Source of the DNA: Lunularia cruciata
Taxonomy: Eukaryota; Streptophyta; Marchantiopsida; Lunulariales; Lunulariaceae
Length of the DNA stretch: 64,000 nucleotides
Assembly (NCBI GenBank): GCA_948567375.1
Contig: OX419755.1
Location: forward strand, 31,749,001-31,813,000
Reading direction: 5' to 3'
Position 1 is the first letter of the stretch, and each line of letters opens with the position of its first letter. Below the pieces are notes generated by a model. The model did no database searches. It saw nothing but the letters and a program-made list of their open reading frames with translations, and was not told where the DNA came from. Below are positions 1 through 11,380 of this stretch, piece after piece. Position numbers and translations under genes: made by a program.

Positions 1-689
1 GAGCCGGCCTATCTCTCACTCAGGATGAACCTCTTATGGCTATTATGGTAGCACACCATGGACTAAGAAGGCAAGGAATCCCAACTCCATCATACTCCTC
101 CAAGGCTAACACTCCAAGACTCAAGACATTCCTCACTAAAGAACTCAATGAGAGAGAGATAGTTGTAAATGAAAGGATGATGAGTACCTCCTCACCCCTT
201 GTTTATATACTTGTGAAATAGTTACGTACCAAAGTTACTAATTACCGTAGTAACTCAAGTTACTAGACTAAAAGTCAAGTAAAGTCAAAAAGTAGAAAGG
301 AATATCCATTCACATGGGCATATTCCCCTAAGCATGTGGTCCTATCTTGACCCAACCACTAAGTCAAGGATTCCTTCACATGGGCTATCCTTGGACTAAA
401 GAAGAATCCAAAACAAAAAGGCTTGCAAGCCCAAGAGTTCTCAACTCTTTCCTCAAAGCCAAACACCTAGGAATAATACCAAGTCAACACACTAAAATCC
501 AAAATAGTGGTGCTCATCTTTTCTACTTCCTCTAAAGTAAGGTCCCCTCTATCTTAGCTATGACTAACTTTAGCTAACTATGACTAATATAGAACCATCC
601 TTTATCTCTATATAAATAATATCTCTTAAGTACTTGTAATACCAAGTTAAATATCACAATACCACACACATGCACATATGGGTGTTACA
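1..689 (-). mobile_element. Family A LTR, copy A1
   Basis: Long terminal repeat read on the minus strand. It starts (minus strand) at base 689 with TGTAACACCC and ends at base 1, one base short of the full GGCCGGCTCA end seen in other copies. A TATA-like motif GTATATAAAC lies at 201-210 on the minus strand. Copies A2 to A6 share nearly the whole length. A6 is followed by a primer-binding site and gag, so this is the LTR of the family-F Ty3/gypsy element. A1 interrupts a family-B unit (690-1469). Whether it is solo or the edge of a full element cannot be told, because the window starts here. Confidence 0.85.
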
Positions 690-1066
690 GTCCATCGAGT
701 CGGATTTCCTCTCTTCCCTTTGACTTTGGGGCCCTCCTCACAATTACTAGCAGTTATCTCTGCCATCACTCCTGGGAAACTGAAATTCCAATTCCATGCT
801 AAAAATGTAATACAAAGTCTATTCAAGACCTCTATTCTGGCTACCACATCTAACCTACAAATTGCAAAACTTTGCACCGCCAGAGCATTTGTGACCTTCT
901 TTGCCATGATCTGCTCTCTCGTTCTTTGGCACTGAACGACAATGCCTTCTCCTGGACAAGACACTCTAACCCCATCGGGATTTGAGAAAATTGCACTCTC
1001 AATTGGCTTCTGGAGACACATTACTGTAGGACGACTACTCAAAGGAATTGGAAATTTACTTGGCAT
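690..1066 (-). pseudogene. Family B coiled-coil protein, N-terminal fragment (B1)
   Basis: Open frame on the minus strand from an ATG at 1066 (start MPSKFPIPL) up to the A1 junction, about 125 residues. It aligns with the N-terminal part of the family-B protein in B3, B4, B7 and B8, including RLDVVARIEVLNR and the following KGKRGNPTRW stretch. It matters because it reads TGG (Trp) where the four other copies have TAG, so the N-terminal and main parts are one continuous frame here. An ATG at the same place occurs in all copies. The function is unknown to me. The fragment is truncated by an insertion and cannot make the full protein. Confidence 0.7.
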
Positions 1067-1469
1067 ATTCAACTTGTCCCTGTGCAATCACAATTTTATA
1101 TTACCATGAATTGCAATCATTCTTTAGTTGATTTCGAATTCGACTTCCCTTCTTTTGTGTGTTGATGTCCTATCACTGTCAAGACATGCTTCTTCTGCCT
1201 TAGCCGTTTCTTGAAGTGTACTTTCTTGCCACGTACCAAGGTTGTTAGACAGTCTTTGTATTGCCTGCACTTTCCGACCCAAAGATGATGCTCTTTGGAC
1301 TTTTCTTTGTCATACCCCTCTTCTGAGTACCTCCATCATTGGATCTGATCTCGCCTTCTTTGGATTTCCTCCAAAGTCACTTCTATCCATTCTTCTTCCG
1401 TAATTCGGCTTTCCGTGCTTACTTCTTCCTTCAAATGCTAATAAACAGAAAAAAAAAGTGGGCACCACA
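690..1469 (-). mobile_element. Family B long unit, 5' fragment (copy B1)
   Basis: The minus-strand 5' end of a family-B unit: base 1469 is the first base of TGTGGTGCCC, and the sequence aligns with the first 780 bases of copies B4, B7 and B8. It is cut at 690 by LTR A1; the rest of the unit must lie left of the window. On the right it abuts family-G pol directly, so B1 was inserted in that pol. The order of events is G first, then B1, then A1. Confidence 0.85.
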
Positions 1470-3396
1470 GGAAGAGATCTCACATGGAGAGTATGCATTA
1501 GCGATAGTGATGCCGGCCAAGAAGGATATGCATGGCAACTACATAGATAGGCAGATGTGTGGAGATTACCATCCTATCAACCAATAGACTAGGGATGATC
1601 GGTATGCCATGCCTACACTGGAGAAGCTTTTTGATGCAATTGGGCATGCAAAGGTCTTCAATACTTTGGATCTTCGAGCAGGATATCATCAGTTGCCAAT
1701 CAAGGAGGAGGATAAGTCCAAGATAAACATTTTGAGCTGTTGATACTCATGGCAAGGATGTGTTATATCAATGGAGGTTGTTACTATTTGGGTTAAAGAA
1801 TACTCTTGCTGAGTTCTAGAGTGTCATGGATAGGATCCTAGTTGGATTGGATTTTGCTCAATGCTATATTGATGACATTTTGGTCTATAGTACTATTGTG
1901 AAGGAGCATGAGAGACAATTGTTGGAGGTGTTTGAGAGGTTGAGATCTCATGGACTCAAATAACATCTAGGGAAGTGTAGGTTCTTCCATGAGCAGGTTG
2001 AGTATTTGGGTCACACTATCTACCCTAGAGGACTTGGTTTTCAATAGACCAAGGTGGAGGCTATTGCACGTATTCCTTGGCCTACGGATGTGACAGAGTG
2101 CAAGCATTCCTTGGGTTGGCAAACTTCTATCACCGCTATGTTAGAGGATTTAGTGCCATTGCCAAGGCCTTGATGAAGCTGACCAAGCTTACACAAGAGT
2201 GGTGTTGGGGAGATGAGCAGGAGCTTTTGAAAGAGTAGGAGCAAGAGATGAGCTTTTGTAGAGCTCAAGGAGAGGCTGACATCTTCTCCTATTTTGAGGA
2301 GACCAATCAGAGGACAACCATTTCAAGTTCATATTGATTGGAGTATGTTGGGGCTTGGAGCAATGCTCACCTAACATGATGATGAGGGGAAGGAGTTTGT
2401 GGTGGCCTATGCTAGTCGCTCTAACAATTCAGCAAAGGCAATGTATAGTTCATATGAGAGAGAGTGCTTGGCAGCAGTTTGGGCAGGAGCACATTTCCAA
2501 TGTTACCTATTTGGTAACGCTTTCACTCTCATCATTGATCATCAGCCACTGAAGTGGTTGATGGAGTCCGACAAGCTTTTAGGGAAGCTTGCACAATGGG
2601 CTCTGATTTTATAGGAGTATGATTTCACAATTGTTCACAGACTTGGAGTGGTGAACCATGATGAAGATGGGTTGAGTAGAAACCCATGTCCCAGCCAGCA
2701 AGATCAGACTGGAGCACATTAGCATGGTGAGAGAGATGAGGAGATGGTGCCAGGGTGGCATGCATTGGCCTTTTTGTGTATATTTTTTGAGGCTTTGGTG
2801 GTATCTCTCTCAGCCATACTAGAGGAGTTATTGAGATCATCAATCTAGAGAGTGAAGATATAAGTACAATAAGATATTCATGGTGATGTCTTAGTGATGG
2901 ACTATCTTTGCACTAGTGTTGTGGGTGGCACAATTGGGGCCAAGGAGAGAGATTGTGTTCTTCAACGAGCCAAATGGTTCAGATTGGAGGGAAGACACCT
3001 TTTGCATGTATGGGAGGATGCTAGAGTGAGAGGAGTATCACTTCCATCTCAGAGACTATAGTTAGTCCGTCATGCTCATGAGGAGCTAGGACATTTTGGA
3101 GTAAAGCGTACATATAGCTTACTCTAGAGTTACTATTGGTGGTGCAGTATGTAGACCGATGTACAACAATTTGTTGCCAAATGTGTGGTTTGTGACCAAG
3201 TTAGAGCATCATTCAATGCTCCTACATCACAGTTACACCCATTACCTATCATGGGATTGGGTTACCACTAGAGTTTGGACTTTGCCAAACCTTTATTGTT
3301 GACTGTGAGACATCATCGGTATGTTTTGGTGATAGTGGAGCACTTCTCCAAGTGGATTGAGTTGGTGGAACTTCTTGACAGGTCCAATGAAGAGAC
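1470..3396 (+). pseudogene. Ty3/gypsy pol remnant (family G): RT, RNase H, integrase start
   Basis: Decayed polyprotein. Reverse transcriptase: RQMCGDYHPIN near 1550, TLDLRAGYHQLPIKEEDK near 1665-1720, and an intact catalytic YIDD at 1865-1876. The connection domain holds FLGLANFYHRYVRGFSAIAK near 2105-2165. RNase H: DWSMLGLGA near 2336 and SYERECLAAVW, DHQPLKWL and DEDGLSRNPCP at 2440-2690. The integrase zinc region (HAHEELGHFGVKRTY, then CVVCDQV) is at 3070-3210, and the start of the core (LDFAKPLL, YVLVIVEHFSKWIE) at 3270-3370. Many stops and several frameshifts break it. Its 5' side is cut by B1 at 1469, and its 3' side by LTR A2 at 3397, inside the integrase core. A 70-bp piece of the same RT recurs at 46240-46311. 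Confidence 0.85.
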
Positions 3397-3996
3397 AAAG
3401 GCAAGGAACCCCAACTCCATCATAATCCTTCAAGGCTAACACTCCAAGACTCAAGACATTGCTCACTAGAGAACTCAATGAGAGAGAAATAGTTGCAAAT
3501 GAAAGGATGATGAGTACCTCCTTGCCCCTTTTTTATATACTTGTGAAATAGTTACGTACCAACGTTACTAATTACCGTGGTAACTCAAGTTACTAGACTA
3601 AAAGTCAAGTAAAGTCAAAAAGTAGAAAGGAATATCCATTCACATGGGTATATTTCCCTAAGCATGTGGTCTTATCTTGACCCAACCACTAAGTCAAGGA
3701 TTCCTTCACATGGGCTATCCTTGGACTAAAGAAGAATCCAAAACAAAAAGGCTTGTGGGCCCAAGCCAAAAATCTAGGATTAATACCAAGTCAACACACT
3801 AAAATCCAAAATAGTGGTGCTCATCTTTTCTACTTCCTCTAAAGTAAGGTCCCCTCTATCTTAGCTATGACTAACTTTAGCTAACCATGACTAATATAGA
3901 ACCATCATTTATCTCTATATAAATAATATCTCTTAAAAACTTGTAATACCAAGCTAAATATCACAATACCACACACATGCACAAATGGGTGTTACA
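3397..3996 (-). mobile_element. Family A LTR, copy A2 (3'-truncated)
   Basis: Aligns with A1 from the GGCAAGGAA motif to the TGTAACACCC end (minus strand start at 3996). The last 70 or so bases of the LTR (the GGCCGGCTCA side) are missing at 3397, where family-G integrase sequence abuts. There is also an internal deletion near 3760 relative to A1, removing the stretch containing GAGTTCTCAACTC. A TATA-like motif is present near 3532-3541. It separates a plus-strand pol from a minus-strand gag, so those two do not form one element. Confidence 0.85.
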
Positions 3997-5440
3997 GGTC
4001 TAGCTGGCAACTCCTCCAATCTAGCCGCTACTACCTACCATAAACCATTGGTCATTGAACAGATCCCATGCTCCTCAACCAAGTCAACTCCACTACCAAC
4101 CACCTCTGCTCTAGTAGTAGGAACCGCATCATCCTTACTCTCATAAAGCATGGCAGCCAATCAAAACATTGGGGTTGGGTCAACTCCCAATGTAAACATG
4201 TCATTGGCTGAAAACAAAGAGCAATGCATAATCAGCTGAGCCACCCCCAACATCATGCTATACTCAGTCTGTGTAGTAGCAGGTGGCTGACTAGTAAGTA
4301 TCCATCATGCACTCCATCACCACCTACCACACCTACACAAGGACATATAGGAGCTGTGGATGTTGTTTGCAATGCCTCAAATAGCTTGTAAGACTGGGGA
4401 AGTCTGACTTGTCTCCCAACCTCTCCTCTCTGTAGGTCCAACTCCATTGATACTCCTCTAGGTTTTGGAGCACGTACTACACTCCTAATCATTGCTGCAT
4501 GTGCATCCACCTATGTTGCTCCGCACATGAAGTCCAAAGCATCTCTATCACCATCATATGAGGTGGAAGCCTCAACACCAATCTCCTCTGAGCAATAGCC
4601 ATACTAGCTAATTTTTGCTCCAACTGCTCAATTTGAGTAGCCATAGTTGTATCAAAAGTAAGAGTAGGTACCGCACCTCTACTAGGTGTAGATCCTCTAC
4701 CACCTGATCGTCTAGGAAACCGGAGCTCCTCTACTACCTGCTATAGCAACCCTACCACTCTGTACCTCTAGGTGTAGGTCAAAGCACAGGTCACTAGTGT
4801 GACCAAATTTGAAGCAATGCTCACACTACCTCTATGTTGGCTGTGATGTGCCCAAGGTATCAGGTCCACTGCCCTAAGTACACTCTCCCCGATGATGAGG
4901 TCCACCACAAGTCCAACAAGCAACACCACTACTCATTGGCTGCTGCTGACCCAAAAATGAAGGTAAGGGTCTTACTCCAATAGGCACTCTAGTCGCTCCA
5001 TAGGATCTGGGCTGCCCACCTTGTCCTCAAAAACCAACTAGGCATGGTGCACTCTACTGCACCATGCCTAGTTGAAGAAGAAGAAGAAGTCACAACCATG
5101 GATGAGGTCTCCCTATTAAATCCAGATGTCACCACCCTCTCCTCCACCATGTTGAGCTCAATAGGCCCAACCAAACCAAGAACCACTGCCAAAGTAGGCA
5201 AAGTAGCCTGTAACGACATAGCGTCATGAACTCTACGTTGCAACTCCTTGTCCAGTATCTCATACCAAAACTGGACTCCTTGGGCCTTAGTAATTCCTTG
5301 AGTGAAACTGATCAGCCACCTCATGCGAGTATATGCCTTGTGTAGGCTCTCTCTAGCCTTCCGTTGGAACTCCTACAAGCTCCAATAGAGAGAAATACCC
5401 AACTCCAAACCAAACAAGGATCACCTGAGTTCCAACTGTC
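3997..5440 (-). pseudogene. Ty3/gypsy gag remnant with two zinc knuckles
   Basis: Minus-strand remnant. The best open part is 4989-5324, reading RMRWLISFTQGITKAQG from its N-side, then FWYEILDKELQRRVHDAMSL, a gag capsid-like segment. Downstream are two Cys/His clusters: CWTCGGPHHRGEC near 4880-4920 (C-x2-C-x3-H-x4-C) and CEHCFKFGHTSDLC near 4790-4830 (C-x2-C-x4-H-x4-C). Stops separate the pieces. The remaining part to 3997 (open at 4253-4510) has no recognisable domain. It may belong to family G, but it lies on the opposite strand to the G pol next to it. A perfect 17-bp inverted repeat at 5035-5074 disrupts the capsid frame. Confidence 0.65.
5035..5074. repeat. Perfect 17-bp inverted repeat
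   Basis: Arms 5035-5051 and 5058-5074 are exact reverse complements (first arm CAACTAGGCATGGTGCA), with a 6-base loop CTCTAC. It lies inside the gag remnant. A run of five GAA triplets follows at 5075-5090. Perfect arms in otherwise decayed DNA suggest a recent event such as template switching. Confidence 0.9.
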
Positions 5441-5458
5441 CAAGCAAAATAGAAGAAT

Positions 5459-5488
5459 GGGAATGGGTGTCAACCAACACCCATTCCC
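5459..5488. repeat. Perfect 12-bp inverted repeat at gag/L boundary
   Basis: Arms 5459-5470 (GGGAATGGGTGT) and 5477-5488 are exact reverse complements around the 6-base loop CAACCA. It sits where the gag remnant gives way to pyrimidine-rich DNA. Confidence 0.85.
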
Positions 5489-5490
5489 TA

Positions 5491-6799
5491 TCTCTTACAG
5501 TCTGTTGCCTTCTTGTCTTGTTGTGGCTGTCTCATGAGCCACCTCAGGTCCTCCCTCTGTCCGGTCTCTCCTTCGAGAGTTCTCCTCTGTCCTGCCTCTC
5601 ATTCAAGAGTTCTCCTCTGCCGACACTCTCCACAACCAAATCTAGCATAAACTTGAAATTTCATTTCCTATTGAAGGACAAGTTCCTTCTCTTGAACTCA
5701 TTCTCCAGCCTCTATGAAGGACCAAGCCAACCTAATTTGAATTTTCTTCCTCTCTTCTCACCGTCATTCACCAAACTGTATAGAAATCCTCAAAATTCTC
5801 CCTGTTCTCCTTCCTAATTCAAATTTATCCCTCTCTTCTCACTGTCATTCACCAAGCTGAATAGAAAATCCTTGAAATCTCCATGCTCTCCTTCATGCTC
5901 ATGTCCAGTGCAAGGCAAAGCTAGACTCTCAAATTGTCTCTCCTGTCTTGCACTCTTAAGACATACTTCTTGCAAAAAATTTCTCTCCTCTGGCCTGCAC
6001 ACTTTAAAGGCATACTTCTTGTGAAAATTTCTCCTACAAAAATGTTCCTCTGACCTGCTCTTGTCCAGACTTCCCCTTCATGCAAAAAAACTCTCCTCTT
6101 GCACTCTCCCTCTGTCATGCCAAGGCAATTCAAAATTTCTCCCTGTTCCTGCACACCTTGTTTCAATTTTAAAATTCCTACACATCACCTTGCTTTCCTC
6201 TCCCATTGTCCTGCACAAGAGCATTTTTAAAATTTTCCCCTCTCATGCACACCCTGTCTCAATTCAAAAATTCTTGCATAGCCTTCTCTCTTGTCATTCA
6301 AAGAACCCCCCTTCTTCTGCCCTTATCCCTCCAGCCTTCACATTCCTCCAAAAATTCTTTCTTGCTGTCCTCACCAAATCCTCTCCACATTCATGTGGGA
6401 GTTTTCTTCCTGTCCACACACTCTCTAGCAAGCCCTACTTTCAAAAAATACCTCTTTGTCCACCTTTCAACCCCACGAGAGTTCTCTCTTGCCAACCTTC
6501 CTTAATTTTGAAATTTCTTGCCCAGCCCTACTTTCTTCTCCCATTGTCTTGCACAAAATCATTTTGAAAATTGCCCCTTTCCCACTGTCCAGCACAAGCA
6601 TTTCCCAAAAACCCTTTCACTCTCCTCTCTTCACCTTTGTAAGATTTTCTTGCCTTGTCAAGTCTTCAGCAAGCTCTACATCCTCTGAAAATCCTTCTAA
6701 CTTTCCTATGTCCTGCACTCCCTTGCATACTTGCCAAAATCCTCTCTAGCCATGCACTCTCAAGGCCTTAGTTTCCCTACAAAATGTCTCTTGCCCTAC
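5491..6799. repeat. L: pyrimidine-rich degenerate tandem DNA
   Basis: Strongly C/T-rich on the plus strand and G/A-rich on the minus strand. Words such as TCCTCT, CTTGTCCTGCAC, CACTCTC and TTCAAAATT recur in irregular order. It resembles 8710-9130 and the clearer array at 48480-49912. The long Ser/Pro/Leu-rich frames it contains are by-products of composition. Together with 8710-9130 it lies on the 3' side of minus-strand family-K pol, as the array at 48480 does for the second K copy. The boundary at 6799 is a B2 insertion. Confidence 0.7.
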
Positions 6800-8709
6800 T
6801 GTGACAACCCTGCAAATATCACTTTTGTGGTAATCGGGTAAGTAAAGTTTGTTCCCGCAGAGATACGAGTTAGAAATGTCCAAATACAAAGTCAAACAAT
6901 AACATGTAGTTCTTCTTGGTTGCGTCTTTAATCTCTCAGGTAGAAACCATACCCAGAAGAGAGTAACAAGCATTGACTTGCAGTCTTGTCACGAATTAAC
7001 ACTCCATAATCACAACTCCATGAAATCTTTCCAAACAATCTTGATTGTGATGATTCAGGCTCTCCCAAAAATGGCACTTCACTGCAAAACGACTTTGCCT
7101 CAGAATTGTGTTCCACCCCTCCACTGAAGGCACAACTTCCTCAATCAAAATTGCTTCATATCAACTTCGCATTGCACTCACAAATGCAGAATACTACCAA
7201 CACTACAATTCCTTTTAGATCTGTCAAGGCATTGCTCTAATTGCACTTCACTCAGGATCAAACACATAGATTGAAGATCAAGGCTACGGAATCCAACATC
7301 CAACAAACACTCTGACTTGCACTTCAAATTTCTCCAAACACTCACAAACACAATCACAAAGCTGATACTCAGAATCAAGCTCAAGCGACGAGCACTGCTT
7401 CACAGCACTTCACTTTATCTATTCTCAGAAATAATGAGCACTGAACAACATCTTACTGCAAATGCCACTCTTAAATAGTGAATAAATTGACAATTATCTT
7501 CCTAATGTACCTCTTCCTAACAACTCTACAAACCTGCAGATCTCATATGACAATGCAACCTTTCATATCTGTCTCTTCAAATCTCAAATCTGTTTCTACT
7601 CCGATTCGATGTCTACTTCGTCCTCGGCTTTCAAACCCAAACCCGAAGTAACTTTACTTCCTAATATTTTGTCCTTGGGTTTCACAACTTCTAATTCTTC
7701 TACTAGATCCAGCAATTCTCTTTCCAGATCTGAAATTCCACTAGTGGGTAATCTATCTAATTCCTTATCTCCCGACCCACTCTTCTCTAAAGTGTCAAAT
7801 GTCAAATCCAAAGACACTTGCACTCCTATCTCTCTTACCTCGGGTTTAACTATTATCAATTCCTTTACTAATTCTACTATGTCATCATCAAGAATTGTAA
7901 TTGAAAGCATGGGTACACTATCTACACCTTCAATTTGTAACCCATTTTCCCCTAATCACTCATGTTATTGACCCAAAGACACTCACTGTCTGATCTTGCA
8001 TTTTGCGTTTATTCACTACTGCTACTTCTCCTTCATTTCATGTTCCATCTTCAATCAGAACTGAAATTGAAATCATGGGTATCCTAAATATCTTCTTTCT
8101 CTACTTTAACTTCCTCTAATGCTTTCCGCAAGATTCCCGAAGTCACCTTCACTGCACTCCAAGGTCCGACTTCCTTGGATTTAGTCATCTCCATCTTGAG
8201 GCGAAGTCTTTAGACCTGAAGCCATGTAAACACGAAGTACGAAGTCCAAAGTACGAAGTCACATTGACCCGAAGAACCTCAACCCGAAGTACATCTACTC
8301 CCAAAACTTCAAATGCTTATAACTTCTTCTACAGACCTTCAAACTTTGCGATTTTGGTGGCAATGGAAAGCCCTAGACGAGACGCTTTCAACGAGATATT
8401 ACACAATTGATTTGGACTTTTCTTCACTGAGAAATGGCCCCCGCAGTATTCCTGACCTGTAACCTTCATTTCGATGCGAAGAAATCCTCTTTCGGCACCT
8501 CATCCGAGTTTTTCCCTCCTCTGACACGAAGTAACCTTCTTTGGGTTTGATCCAGTCCGAGTCCTTCTTCCTCTCACACAATGTAGACTCCCTCGGGTCT
8601 GATCAAAACACAAGTTTGCACTCATTTCTTCTCTATTTGGTTTCAATTTGGTTTCAGCAAGGCACTTCTTCTTCAAAACTGGTCCAAAATGAAAAATGTG
8701 GGTACCACA
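6800..8709 (-). mobile_element. Family B short unit, copy B2 (1.91 kb)
   Basis: Complete short-class unit on the minus strand, from TGTGGTACCC at 8709 to GGTTGTCACA at 6800. Flanking bases CCTAC (left) and CTTGC (right) could be a decayed 5-bp target duplication (3 of 5 match). The 3' kilobase (6800 to about 7850) matches the long units. The other 850 bases match only short copies B5 and B6, and include AAGTACGAAGTCC-type motif clusters at 8225-8300. It was inserted into L DNA. Confidence 0.85.
7596..7910 (-). pseudogene. Family B protein, C-terminal module (B2)
   Basis: Minus-strand frame of 104 residues. It begins at MLSITILDDDIVELVKEL, runs through SLDLTFDTLEKSGSGDKELD and ISDLERELLDLVEELEV, and ends DEVDIESE. 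The part from FDTLEKSG onward aligns with the C-terminus of the long-unit protein (copy B8 ends EEEVDIGSE). The first 30 residues occur only in short units. The composition is acidic and leucine-rich, with no known domain. Whether the short-unit frame is a functioning small protein or only the tail of a lost one is unclear, and no promoter for it could be placed with confidence. Confidence 0.5.
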
Positions 8710-9130
8710 CTTGCACTCTCAAGCCATAACTTCCTTATGAAATTTCTCTGTTGCCTCCTCCTCTCTTACTCCTGCTTCTCTTGTGAAAATTCTCTTGTCC
8801 ACACTCCTCACTCATGCACACTCCATGCCTTCAAAATCTCCCTCTCTCCTCCTATCATAGACCAAGGCCAGCCTTCCTTGAAAAACTCTCTCCTCTCCTC
8901 CTCCTAGTCCCTCTTGTCCAGGGCAACCCTTTCAAAAACCCTTCCTCTTTCCCTCTGTCCTCTTGTCCCTACAAACAGCCTACTCTCTGAAGTTTTATTT
9001 TTCCTATTACAATCCTTAAACCATTCTCATAACTCAAGAAATTCCTCCTGTGTCCCTTTGTCAAAATAGCCACTCTCAAAACCCTTTTCTTCTTTACTCA
9101 ACATAAAAAATACTTGAAGCTCATTTGATC
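8710..9130. repeat. L: pyrimidine-rich DNA, right of B2
   Basis: Continues the L composition after the B2 insertion, with CTCCTCTC and TCATAGACCAAGGC-type words near 8850-8900 that match the 48480-49912 array. It fades into AT-rich sequence after 9080. Confidence 0.65.
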
Positions 9131-9524
9131 AAAAGCACCAAAAATAACTTCCGAGATCCTTTGGCTCAAGAAAAAAAATGCCCTAACTAAAATACTCTCA
9201 CACTTATTATTTGTTCAAATGACACTAAAAGCATATTCTCAAGATCCCAATACCATTAACAATCCACGGGTTGGTGTATCACAAAATTAAGCCCCAAGTG
9301 TCGAGTAACATAAAGAGACTCTCTAGCTAAGGTCTCATGGAAGGAATCCCTAGCCCTCACAAAATGGCACCAATGATAGCTATGAATCTTTTTCCCGACA
9401 AGAATCATGTGCAGCCACCGGTCTGCACCAACAAGGTTCAGGATGTAAATCTAGTTTCTTTTTGTGGCACCATCTGAATCATCTCCAGAGCTACAATCGT
9501 GGCTCTTTCTCCTCCGGTTTCTGA
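9131..9524. other. Non-coding 3' flank of K1 pol
   Basis: No coding signal. It lies directly downstream (minus strand) of the K1 integrase end and includes a poly-A run near 9172-9178. It is probably the element's 3' untranslated region. No LTR could be delimited. Confidence 0.4.
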
Positions 9525-10590
9525 TCACCATTTGAAAAGTTTAATCCTCTTTCTTGTGTAAGGCAAACAATGTACAATGCCATCTAGCTCTTGCACACTA
9601 AAGGTGGCATTTTCATGAACCTTAGTGACAACAAATGGTCCATGCCAACGGTGGGCAAACTTCTTGAGTGCCAAATGTTGTACATCCAGGCTATTATCTG
9701 AAACCAGCACCCAATCCCCTTTGATGATAGGCACTGGCCACAGCCGGTGAGTCTTGGCAAAGTATATTTTGTTCCTCAGCTACGCTTCCTTCACCTTCTA
9801 GTGTGCCACTTGTATTTTTTGTGGTGTTAGGTCAAAATGCTCAATCTTGTGCAAAATCAATTCCTCTGTAGGCACTTTATCCTTCCACTGAACAGTTCTC
9901 CAACTAATGATGTCCTCTTCTACATGCATAAAAGGTAAGTGCCCTGATACTAGTTCAACGGGCGGCATTCTAGTTACCAAGCTGCAAGTTAACCTATCCG
10001 CCAAGAGCGCCAAAGGCAACAAATCAGGCCATTTGTATGTCTCACCTTGACATGCCTTCACCAATGCATTCACTATTGGTGGATGACCTTGTTCACTCTT
10101 ACCATTCACCTCAGGATTGTACACAGTTGTCAGGTTCAATTTGATCTTGAATTTAGCAAAGAACTCAGCTGCTTCCTTTGCGTCCAACTCCCTTCGATCC
10201 GTCCTCATCCGGTAGAAGCACCTGTGCTTGGAAATAATATCCTCTAAGATAAACCAGCACACCTGCTGGGTATGTGTAGATGACAATGCCCTTCCTTCCA
10301 CATAGTTAGACAGATCCTCCCTGGCTAGTACTAGATATTTTGCTCCCCGGACTCCTAAAGGCATATGAACCAAGTCTAAAACCCACTGAAATTGAAGGTT
10401 CAGCGTGTAAGTAGGTTTCAAACCATCCTTGTGCCTTACCTTGGAGTAGATTTGACAAATTTCACAAGTCTCCACATACCGCCGTACCTCCATATAAATA
10501 CCTGGCCACTAGTACAAACCCCAGATGCGCTCATACGTACCTTGAACTCCATGATGTCTGGCAGCCTTTGCATCATGCGACTCCCATAGC
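9525..10590 (-). pseudogene. Family K (copy K1) integrase
   Basis: Minus-strand integrase in order. The zinc region has SHDAKAARHHGVQGTYERIW followed by CEIC near 10450. The catalytic core (10493 to about 9900) has Asp in VLDLVHMP, Asp in RTDRRELDAKEA and Glu in NPEVNGKSEQGH, so the D,D,E triad is recognisable. The C-terminal part at 9734-9525 reads GDWVLVSDNS, KFAHRWHGPFVV and YTRKRIKLF, the GPF-type domain typical of gypsy integrases. Stops lie between the zinc region and the core and near 9790, so it is inactive. It would insert the element cDNA into nuclear DNA. Confidence 0.85.
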
Positions 10591-11380
10591 ACTCTCTACT
10601 TTGTCTCCTCATCTCCCAACACTCTCAACAGAACTCCAGAGTTGCTCTTAGGCCTTCACCAAAGATACCCGTCCTTCAACAGAAATTTGCCGAACTTCCT
10701 TCTAATCTTCTCAAACTCTTCCGTGGTCCATTCTGAGTTTTTCTCTAGAGAACTAAGATACTTCTCGACAACCAGAATATCATCCCTGTACAATTCCTTT
10801 CTAAAGGGTAAATTCAAATCCATCTCATGCACATCCACCATAGAGTCATTCTCAATTCCTTCATAGCATGCTCTAGACAGCATATCAGCCATTTGATTGT
10901 CCTTCCCTGCTATGTACCTTAGCTTTGGATTAAACATCTGAAAGAACGCTATCCAATGCAACATTGCTATGTATGGAGAGTCATAGTTGGCAACCATTCC
11001 AAGCACTGGCAAGCAATCTATTTCTAAGATGACGTAGGCACCAATTAGGTTGTTTCTATCCTATCTTAGCTATCTTGGCACCCCACAATTCTCATTTGAT
11101 CTGAGGATACCTCCGCTGCCATTCCGTGAAGATCCTTGCTCCAAACCTTGCTGCAAATCTACTGCCGTTCTCATCATCTTGGCCCACAGCGGTAGTCAAG
11201 TGGGTGGAGCATTGGCAGCTTTTATAGTACTTTCTTCAGTTTTGCCATAGCAACCAAATGCTCCGCCTCCAGACAAATCTGATCCTTTTCCTCAAAAGCT
11301 GGTAGAGCGGCTATGCAACATGAGCAAAATGCGGGATATAGATACTATAGAAAACACATGCCCCTAGGAATCGTCTTACC
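10591..11380 (-). pseudogene. Family K (K1) RNase H / connection region
   Basis: Minus strand. 11012-10656 reads LGMVANYDSPYIAMLHWIAF, FNPKLRYIAGKDNQMADMLSR and then a linker to the integrase (EKYLSSLEKNSEWTTEEFEK). The AGKDNQMADMLSR motif is the end of a gypsy RNase H. The part at 11013-11380 aligns with 50000-50420 of K2 but is fragmented by stops, and here it lacks about 60 bases present in K2 around the PYAAGWAVGQEDENG stretch. Non-functional. Confidence 0.75.

Noticed and set aside
6791-8718. 9-bp imperfect duplication around B2 (CTTGCCCTA and CTTGCACTC), which would suggest a Mutator-type transposon
   Set aside because: The host is low-complexity DNA rich in CTTGCACTC. Three other copies have exact 5-bp duplications with no 9-bp match.
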